From NCBI GenBank assembly GCA_035539855.1, contig DATLHO010000251.1, positions 1 through 30,663 on the forward strand: a stretch of DNA of 30,663 bases. The letters run 5' to 3'. Position 1 is the stretch's first letter. Each line of letters begins with the position of its first letter. The position numbers and the translations under genes were made by a program. Source of the stretch: DATLHO01 sp035539855. Lineage in GTDB: Bacteria; Bacteroidota; Ignavibacteria; OLB7. The notes below the pieces were generated by a model. It ran no database searches, was not told where the DNA came from, and saw only the letters and a list, made by a program, of their open reading frames with translations. Shown here piece after piece: positions 25,175 through 30,663 of this stretch.

Positions 25175-26881
25175 CTATTGTCGCGTGCGAACGAGCTCGA
25201 CGCGACGCAGCCGTGCATGATAGCGCTCCTCGGGCTCCGCGTCGGCGCGCTCGAGCCGGCGCGATTCTCCTTCGCTCTCGACGCTCAGCAGCGACGCGCT
25301 GACGCCGCGGGCGACGAGCTCGCGGCGGACGAACTCGGCGCGGCGACGGCCGAGTCCGAGATTGAACGGGTCGCTGCCGACCGGATCGGTGTGCCCGACG
25401 ATGACGACCCGATGCCCTTCGTCCAGCCGCAGGCGCGACAGAAAGCGCGCGGCGTTGTCGATGACGTCGGTCCAGCGCTCGGTGCTCGGAAGCCCCCGAT
25501 CGTCGAGCGTGAACTCGTACGGGTCGGTCGCGTTGTTGAAGGGGAAGTTGATGCGGAAGGTCACCGTGTCCGGCAGGCTGACGTCGAGCGTGATCGGACC
25601 GGGTCCGGTGCGCGGGACGGTGACCTCCTCACGACCGTAAAGCGAGCGTCCGGAGCCGGCGGTGACCTCGTAGCGCCTGCCCTGCTCGACTGGGAAGCTG
25701 AATCGTCCGCCTCCGCGCGTGATCGTCGAGTCGGCGGGTCCGGGCGGATCGCGCTGCTCGATGCGCACGTGGGCACTGTCGACGGGAATCCCCGCCGCGT
25801 CGCGCACGGTGCCGTTGAGCGTGATGCGCTCGGCCGGCGGGCGGCGCGTGCTCGACGCCGCGACCCGTCGCGTGATCTCCGGATGCAGCACGTAGACGTC
25901 GAAGCGGAGCGAGCCTTCCTGGTTCGAGCCGTAGTACAGCAGCGTGTCGGGACTCGCGCTGGCAGGGGAGCCGGGGAATATCTCGTCGGCGACGGTGTTG
26001 ACGGGCAGACCGAGGTTCTCCGCGCCGCCGACCTGGCCGCGCGAGACCGGGGCACGGAAGATGTCGTAGCCTCCGACGGTCGCGTGTCCGCTGGAGGAGA
26101 AGTAGAGCCAGCGGCCGTCGGCGCTGATGAAGGGCGTCAGCTCGTCGCACGGCGTGTTGACGCCGGGTCCGAGGTTGACCGGCGTGCCCCAGCGGCCGCT
26201 CGCGTTGCGTCGCGAGACATAGAGGTCGACGCCGCCGAGTCCGCCCGGCCGATCGCTCGCGAAGTAGAGCTCGCGGCCATCCGGCGAGATCGCGGGCTGG
26301 GCGTCCCAGAAGCGCCGCGTCGACTGCGGCATGCGCTGCGGAGCTCCGATGCCCGCGTCGGTCGCGAGGCCCTGGAACAGATCGTAGTCGCCGCGCAGCG
26401 TGCCGGGGCGCCGGGCGGTGAAGAACAGGGTGTCGTCGCGGCCGAGGTTCGCGCCGCCGCCGACGGAGCTGCCGTCGTTGCGGTCCTCCATCCGTATCAG
26501 CGAATACGCCCGCGCGTACGATTCGAACGCGACCGTGATGATGCCGTCGCGCGAGCTTTCGCGCACCGTCGCGTAGCCGTCGTGGCGCGCCTCCGGACCC
26601 GTCGGGAACGATACCCCGAACTCGTTGGCCTCGCCGTTGAGTCCCTCGACGCGATCGATCGCGAGGTGCCATCCATCGGCGCGCGCGGTCGTGTCGATGC
26701 GGATGTCGGTGAAGCGGCCGGGCAGGCATGCGGCGCTCGGATCGACGCACTCGAGCAGCGGTCGGTCCGGCAGCACGATCTGCGTGCTGCAACCGCCGGC
26801 ACCCGCAAGCGCCACCAGGGCGAGCAGGCGAGCAATCCGCACGGCGTGCCCAGACGGTATGACGGGAGCAGGCGACCTCAT
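25175..26881 (-). CDS. OmpA-family lipoprotein with PD40 repeats
   Basis: 568 aa from the ATG at 26881; the open frame runs on far upstream but that part is the shadow of neighbouring genes. The lipobox is LAGAGGC (C31). Two clear PD40/WD40-like beta-propeller units occur at about 195-225 (ISPDGRELYFASDRPGGLGG) and 245-275 (FISADGRWLYFSSSGHAT). Then comes a carboxypeptidase-regulatory-like beta sandwich near 350-420 (TLNGTVRDAAGIPVDSAHVR), and a C-terminal OmpA domain about 450-568 with VVIVGHTDPVGSDPFNLGLG and the following RRRAEFVRREL helix. OmpA domains of this type bind peptidoglycan. This domain order is common in the Bacteroidetes/Chlorobi group and in proteins associated with gliding or T9SS such as PorE, but PorE identity is not claimed. 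It is the first gene of the minus-strand envelope cluster, 40 nt before the barrel lipoprotein. Confidence 0.92.
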   Translation of the reverse strand: MRSPAPVIPSGHAVRIARLLALVALAGAGGCSTQIVLPDRPLLECVDPSAACLPGRFTDIRIDTTARADGWHLAIDRVEGLNGEANEFGVSFPTGPEARHDGYATVRESSRDGIITVAFESYARAYSLIRMEDRNDGSSVGGGANLGRDDTLFFTARRPGTLRGDYDLFQGLATDAGIGAPQRMPQSTRRFWDAQPAISPDGRELYFASDRPGGLGGVDLYVSRRNASGRWGTPVNLGPGVNTPCDELTPFISADGRWLYFSSSGHATVGGYDIFRAPVSRGQVGGAENLGLPVNTVADEIFPGSPASASPDTLLYYGSNQEGSLRFDVYVLHPEITRRVAASSTRRPPAERITLNGTVRDAAGIPVDSAHVRIEQRDPPGPADSTITRGGGRFSFPVEQGRRYEVTAGSGRSLYGREEVTVPRTGPGPITLDVSLPDTVTFRINFPFNNATDPYEFTLDDRGLPSTERWTDVIDNAARFLSRLRLDEGHRVVIVGHTDPVGSDPFNLGLGRRRAEFVRRELVARGVSASLLSVESEGESRRLERADAEPEERYHARLRRVELVRTRQ

Positions 26882-26950
26882 GGCGCCGAAACTACGAGAT
26901 CGGACCGAAAGCCCGACCTTTCGGATCAACGAACATTCCAACGGGTAGTC

Positions 26951-27679
26951 ATGCTGGGAATCGAGTTTGCGGACGACTTCGGTCGGATCGCCAGTGAGTT
27001 CGGCCTGAAGTTCCTCGTCGCGCTGATCTGCGGCGGCGTCGTCGGCATCGAGCGTGAGACCAGTGGCAAGCCCGCCGGCGTGCGTACGAACATCCTGATC
27101 TGCCTCGGATCGATGCTCTTCACGGCCATGAGCTTCGAGATGGGGCGCGCCTTCGGCGGCGACCCGACGCGCATCGCCGCGCAGATCGTCACCGGCATCG
27201 GCTTCCTCGGCGCCGGCGCGATTCTGCACGAGACGGGCAAGGGCATCACCGGCATGACCACCGCCGCGATGATCTGGCTCATCGCCGCGCTCGGCGTGAT
27301 GGTCGGCGCCGGGTACCTCATCAGCGCCATGGTCATCACCGCCGCGACCACCCTGACGATGGTCGGACTGCGCCGACTCGAGCGCTTCATCAACCGCCGG
27401 CAGGGACGCGACTACGCGTTCGTCATCCCGTCGGACGAGCGCACGCGCAGCCGGATCGAAGCGGTCCTCAGCATCTTCGATGATGTCGTCTCGGAAATCG
27501 CCATCGCGTCGGAGGGACTCGAGTGCAGCGTCGTCAGCCTGCACTTCACCGGCTCGGTCAACGAGCGCCACGAGTTCCTCCGGCAGGTCTTCAGCATCGA
27601 GGGGTTGCGACGGCGCGACATGGAGGTGATCACGGACAAGACCGTGCTCGTCGAGAAGGCTCCGGACGAGAAGCCCTGA
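26951..27679 (+). CDS. MgtC/SapB-family inner-membrane protein
   Basis: 242 aa from the ATG at 26951. The N-terminal MgtC domain (about 15-140) carries LICGGVVGIERETSGKPAG (26-43), RTNILICLGSMLFT, GIGFLGAGAILHE (82-94) and GMTTAAMIWLIAALGVMVGAG, the family's conserved membrane signatures with four to five transmembrane segments. A cytoplasmic C-terminal domain (about 150-242; ending RRRDMEVITDKTVLVEK) looks like an ACT-type regulatory domain. MgtC proteins help bacteria adapt to low magnesium and modulate F-ATPase in pathogens; direct Mg transport is doubtful. Here it converges on the magnesium chelatase gene, 38 nt apart, a suggestive but not demonstrative magnesium theme. It is divergent from the PD40-OmpA gene (69 nt spacer). 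Confidence 0.93.
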   Translation: MLGIEFADDFGRIASEFGLKFLVALICGGVVGIERETSGKPAGVRTNILICLGSMLFTAMSFEMGRAFGGDPTRIAAQIVTGIGFLGAGAILHETGKGITGMTTAAMIWLIAALGVMVGAGYLISAMVITAATTLTMVGLRRLERFINRRQGRDYAFVIPSDERTRSRIEAVLSIFDDVVSEIAIASEGLECSVVSLHFTGSVNERHEFLRQVFSIEGLRRRDMEVITDKTVLVEKAPDEKP

Positions 27680-27717
27680 TACACGCGACAGGGCCCGGTG
27701 CTCGCACGAGCGCTCTT

Positions 27718-30663
27718 CTATCGTACGCCCTCGAGCTCGTCCTCGACGTCGGCGTCGAGCGCGCGCAGTGCGTCGAGGCGCTCGCGGTCGACGCTCCACA
27801 GGCGTCGATCGCCGGCCTCGACGAGGCGGCGCACGAGTCCGGAGTAGGCGTCGGGGTTGGCCTCGCGCATCCGCGCGGCGAGCTCCGCGTCGTCGACGAA
27901 CGCGGCGGCGGCTCCGTCGAAGACCCAGTCGTCGACCGCGTTGCATGTCGCCGCGAAGCCGAACGTGTAGTCCAGGCGCTTGCGGATCTCCTCGACGCCC
28001 TGATAGCCGTGGCGCATCATCCCCTCGATCCAGCGGGGGTTCAGCAGCTTCGTGCGCGCCTCGAGGCGGATCGTCGCCTCGAGCGTGCGGACCTTCGCTC
28101 GCGCGGTCGTCGTGTCGGCGACCAGCGCCAGCGGGCGTGACCCCGCGTACTTCTCGACCACCGCCGTGAGCCCGCCGATGTATTCGAAGTAGTGATCGAC
28201 GTCGGTGATGCCGACCTCGCTCGAGTCGAGGTTCTGCAGCGTCACGTCCATGCCCGAGGCCAGCGCCTCGAGCAGCGCGCGCGATCGCTCGGAGGTCATC
28301 CGCTTTCCGTAGGCGAAGCTCTTGCGCTCGAGGAAGAGCTCGACGAGGTCGTCGCTCGTCGTCCACGCCGACATCCCCACCATGTGATCGAGATTCGTCC
28401 CGTAGGCGCCGGCCTCGTTCGAGAAGATGCGCGTCGACGCCTCGCGCTCGTCGAAGCCGTGTTCCTCGCGCAGCCGCCGGGCTCGCGCCCGGACGTGGTT
28501 GACCTCGTCGGGCTCATCCAGCGCGGCGACGCGACGCACCGCTTCGTCGAGCAGCTCGATCTGCGCGCCGAAGATGTCGCGGAAGATCCCGCTTGCCTGG
28601 ATCGTCACGTCGATGCGCGCGCGGCCGAGTCGTTCGATGGGCACGACCTCGAGCTGCGAGATGCGGCCGATCGAATTGGCGACCGGGTCGATGCCCAGCA
28701 GCACGAACGCCTGGGCGATCGCCTCGCCGTGCGTCTTGATGTTGTCGAGTCCCCAGAGCACAAGGCCGATGCTTTCCGGAAGCCGTCCGGTCTCCTCGAC
28801 GCAGCGCGCGAGCATCGTGTCGACGACGACGCGTGCGTTGCGCAGCGCCGCCTGCGACGGCACCGACGCCGGGTCGAGACCGTGGATGTTGCGGCCGGAG
28901 GGAAGCGCCTCGGGCCGGCGGACCGGGTCGCTGCCGATCGCCGGCTCGACGTAGCGTCCGTCGAGCGCCGCGACGACGGTGTCGAGCTCCCGCTCGAGGC
29001 AGGCCCGGGCGGCGACGCCGGCGAGGTAGTCCATCGTGCGGCGCGCGGCGGCATCGTCGGCAAGCGGCGCGCGCTCGCGCAGTGCGCGTGCGCCGGCCGC
29101 TGCGTCGCCGCCGAGCATCGCCTCGATCGCCTCGCGCGCGATCGCGCGTGCGGCGCGGCAGCGTCGGAGCGCTTCGAGGTCTCCGTGCTCGGCCTGAGTC
29201 TGCAGCTCGGCGTAGCGCACATTCGGGCCGGCGGCGAGCGCGGCGAGCGAGACGACGCGATGCTCGGGCCGATCGTACCCGGCGATCTCGACAAGCAGGT
29301 CGGCGAGGTCCTCGCGCGTCGGGAGCTCGCCGACGACGTGCAGTCCGTTCGGCACCAGGCGCGACTCGATCTCCTCGAGGTGCGCGTGCAGTCGTCCGAC
29401 GAATCCATCGTCATCGGTCTCATCGGCCGGCGCGGCGACGTCGCGGTCGAGGTGCAGGGCGTCGACCATGTCGACGAGCAATGCGACGAGCGTGCGGCGT
29501 CGGAAGTCGTCGGGTGCGTGGCCGTGGTACTCGGCGAGCATCGACTTGAGCGTCGCCAGCTCGCGGTACAGGCCGGCGTGCTCCAACGGCGGTGTCAGGT
29601 AGCTGACGAGCGTCGCGAGCGAGCGGCGCCGCGCGATCGTTCCCTCGCTCGGATTGTTCAGCGAGTAGAGATAGATGTTCGGCAGCGCGCCGATGAGCGC
29701 GTCGGGCCAGCACGTCGCATCGAGTCCGGTCTGCTTGCCTGGCATGAACTCGAGCGCGCCGTGCGTGCCGAAGTGCAGGTGCGCGTCGGCGCGCCAGATG
29801 CGCTCGATCCACCGGTAGTAGGCGACGAAGCCGTGATGCGGCGTCGCGTTGCGCGCGAACAGCAGCCGCATCGGATCGCCTTCATAGCCAAACGATGGCT
29901 GGATGCCGACGAACACGTTGCCGTAGACACGGCCGTGCACCAGGAGCGCGCGCCCGTCGGTGTTCAGCGCGCCCGGAGGCTCACCCCATCGCGCCGCGAT
30001 CCGCTCGACCTCGGGCGTGATCGAGCGATAGGTGTCGACGTCGACGCGCGCCGCGATCGAGAGCTCCGCCGTTTCCTGCGTGATCGCCGTCGAGTCCCCG
30101 ATGAGGTCGCGCAGCAGCGCCTCGGGCGTCGCCGGCACGTCGACGCGATATCCCTTGTCGCGCAGCCGCAGCAGCGTGTTGTGAAGGCTCCGGAAGACAT
30201 CGAGGTAGGCGGCGGTGCCGATCGCGCCGCGGTTGGGCGGGAAGGCGAAGAGCGTGATCGCGACGCGCTTGTCCGACACGGCAGTGCGGCGCAGCGCGAT
30301 CCAGCGATCGAGTCGTTCGGCGAGGCGCTCGATGCGCTCCTGGAGCGGCACCTTCACGCGACCCGACGGACCGTCGACGACGCCGCTGACGACGATCGGC
30401 TCGATCGCGCCGTCGAGCTCCGGCAGCGCGACGTGCATCGCGGTCTGCATCGGGTCGAGTCCGTGCGCCGAGGCGCGCCACGCCTCGACGGTCTGAAAGA
30501 GCAGGGGAACCGGCGCGAGATACGGGACGTCGTAGCGGCGCAGCGCCTCGACCGACGCGACCGTGTCGCAGCGCGCGTGACCGCCGACGAGCGGGAAGGC
30601 GGTCAGCGAGACGATCGCGTCGACGCCGCGCCCGTGCTCGTCGAGGAGCATGCGCTCGACGGC
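27718..30663 (-). CDS. bchH: Magnesium chelatase subunit H (BchH/BchS/BchT type), 5' end beyond the window
   Basis: 982 codons, stop at 27718, no start inside the window; the family is about 1200-1300 aa, so roughly a fifth is missing. BchH carries protoporphyrin IX and, with the BchI/BchD ATPases, inserts Mg2+ as the first committed step to (bacterio)chlorophyll. Diagnostic motifs are: HFGTHGALEFMPGKQ (29731-29775); NIYLYSLNNPSEGT shortly after (BchH has NNPSE where CobN usually has NDPGE); QNLDSSEVGITDVDHYFEY (28180-28236; CobN-type reads NMDSREYDLLDSDDY); and ADTTTARAKVRTL then LEARTKLLNPRW. The C-terminus (RLWSVDRERLDAL, VEDELEGV) is also of BchH type. The DVDHYFEY-x-GG form recalls green-bacterial paralogues. 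There are no visible photosynthesis neighbours: the gene downstream is convergent mgtC-like. A cobalt role is possible but less likely. Confidence 0.92.
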   Translation of the reverse strand, partial: AVERMLLDEHGRGVDAIVSLTAFPLVGGHARCDTVASVEALRRYDVPYLAPVPLLFQTVEAWRASAHGLDPMQTAMHVALPELDGAIEPIVVSGVVDGPSGRVKVPLQERIERLAERLDRWIALRRTAVSDKRVAITLFAFPPNRGAIGTAAYLDVFRSLHNTLLRLRDKGYRVDVPATPEALLRDLIGDSTAITQETAELSIAARVDVDTYRSITPEVERIAARWGEPPGALNTDGRALLVHGRVYGNVFVGIQPSFGYEGDPMRLLFARNATPHHGFVAYYRWIERIWRADAHLHFGTHGALEFMPGKQTGLDATCWPDALIGALPNIYLYSLNNPSEGTIARRRSLATLVSYLTPPLEHAGLYRELATLKSMLAEYHGHAPDDFRRRTLVALLVDMVDALHLDRDVAAPADETDDDGFVGRLHAHLEEIESRLVPNGLHVVGELPTREDLADLLVEIAGYDRPEHRVVSLAALAAGPNVRYAELQTQAEHGDLEALRRCRAARAIAREAIEAMLGGDAAAGARALRERAPLADDAAARRTMDYLAGVAARACLERELDTVVAALDGRYVEPAIGSDPVRRPEALPSGRNIHGLDPASVPSQAALRNARVVVDTMLARCVEETGRLPESIGLVLWGLDNIKTHGEAIAQAFVLLGIDPVANSIGRISQLEVVPIERLGRARIDVTIQASGIFRDIFGAQIELLDEAVRRVAALDEPDEVNHVRARARRLREEHGFDEREASTRIFSNEAGAYGTNLDHMVGMSAWTTSDDLVELFLERKSFAYGKRMTSERSRALLEALASGMDVTLQNLDSSEVGITDVDHYFEYIGGLTAVVEKYAGSRPLALVADTTTARAKVRTLEATIRLEARTKLLNPRWIEGMMRHGYQGVEEIRKRLDYTFGFAATCNAVDDWVFDGAAAAFVDDAELAARMREANPDAYSGLVRRLVEAGDRRLWSVDRERLDALRALDADVEDELEGVR

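Noticed and set aside
27700..27711. Palindrome gctcgcacgagc as terminator between mgtC-like and bchH genes
   Set aside because: The stem is only 5 bp and there is no U-tract on either strand.
26882..28366. Upstream extension of the PD40-OmpA reading frame
   Set aside because: The frame stays open for about 1.5 kb but runs under mgtC-like and bchH coding sequence. A lipoprotein signal begins exactly at 26881.
27718..30663. Cobaltochelatase CobN instead of BchH
   Set aside because: CobN usually shows NDPGE and NMDSREYDLLDSDDY-type blocks, whereas this protein has NNPSE and QNLDSSEVGITDVDHYF. A cobalt role is not formally excluded but is less likely.

Overview
The window is GC-rich (roughly two thirds G+C) bacterial DNA. 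It encodes about 18 genes, nearly all with signal peptides or lipoboxes, and no mobile element, CRISPR array, tRNA or rRNA was seen. The gene content points to the Bacteroidota/Chlorobiota (FCB) superphylum. Three secreted proteins end in type IX secretion (T9SS) sorting domains, one with the SPNPFNPST signature common in Ignavibacteria/Kapabacteria-like lineages. There is also an Omp28-like protein, a giant glycine-rich protein with ASH/Hydin (choice-of-anchor D) repeats, a PD40-OmpA lipoprotein and an OmpA protein with two OmpA domains. The exact phylum is an inference.

The most informative gene is the 3'-terminal 982 codons of a magnesium chelatase H subunit (BchH/BchS/BchT type) on the minus strand, running off the right edge. 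Its motifs are those of the (bacterio)chlorophyll enzyme and not of cobaltochelatase CobN. The organism is therefore probably a chlorophototroph, or descends from one. Combined with the high GC and the non-photosynthetic neighbourhood, this is unlike classical green sulfur bacteria.

Layout, left to right. 1-1411 (+): a secreted SH3 protein with a zinc-knuckle-like tail overlaps a PAP2 phosphatase. 1428-3455 (-): an Omp28/thioredoxin-fold T9SS cargo. 3623-6619 (+): a Zn/Cd efflux P-type ATPase and a SAM methyltransferase. 6635-7633 (-): moaA. 7824-8693 (+): an orphan pstS, followed by a strong bidirectional terminator. 8771-10246 (-): a kelch-repeat T9SS protein. 10425-10715 (-): a small unknown protein with its own terminator. 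11027-12031 (+): an atypical phosphofructokinase. 12046-12120: a four-unit 19-nt tandem repeat between convergent genes.

12128-19442 (-): a two-gene unit of the giant ASH protein and the double-OmpA porin. 19564-26881 (-): a co-oriented envelope cluster (PD40-OmpA lipoprotein, barrel-like lipoprotein, small lipoprotein, multipass membrane protein, S41 protease, small exported protein) ending in a rho-independent terminator. 26951-27679 (+): an MgtC-family membrane protein. 27718 to the edge (-): bchH.

Functionally the window is dominated by cell-envelope assembly and secreted surface proteins, with isolated metabolic genes between them. Promoters are hard to see in this GC-rich background. 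A recurring TA-N2/3-TTG box lies 24-70 nt upstream of several plus-strand starts.
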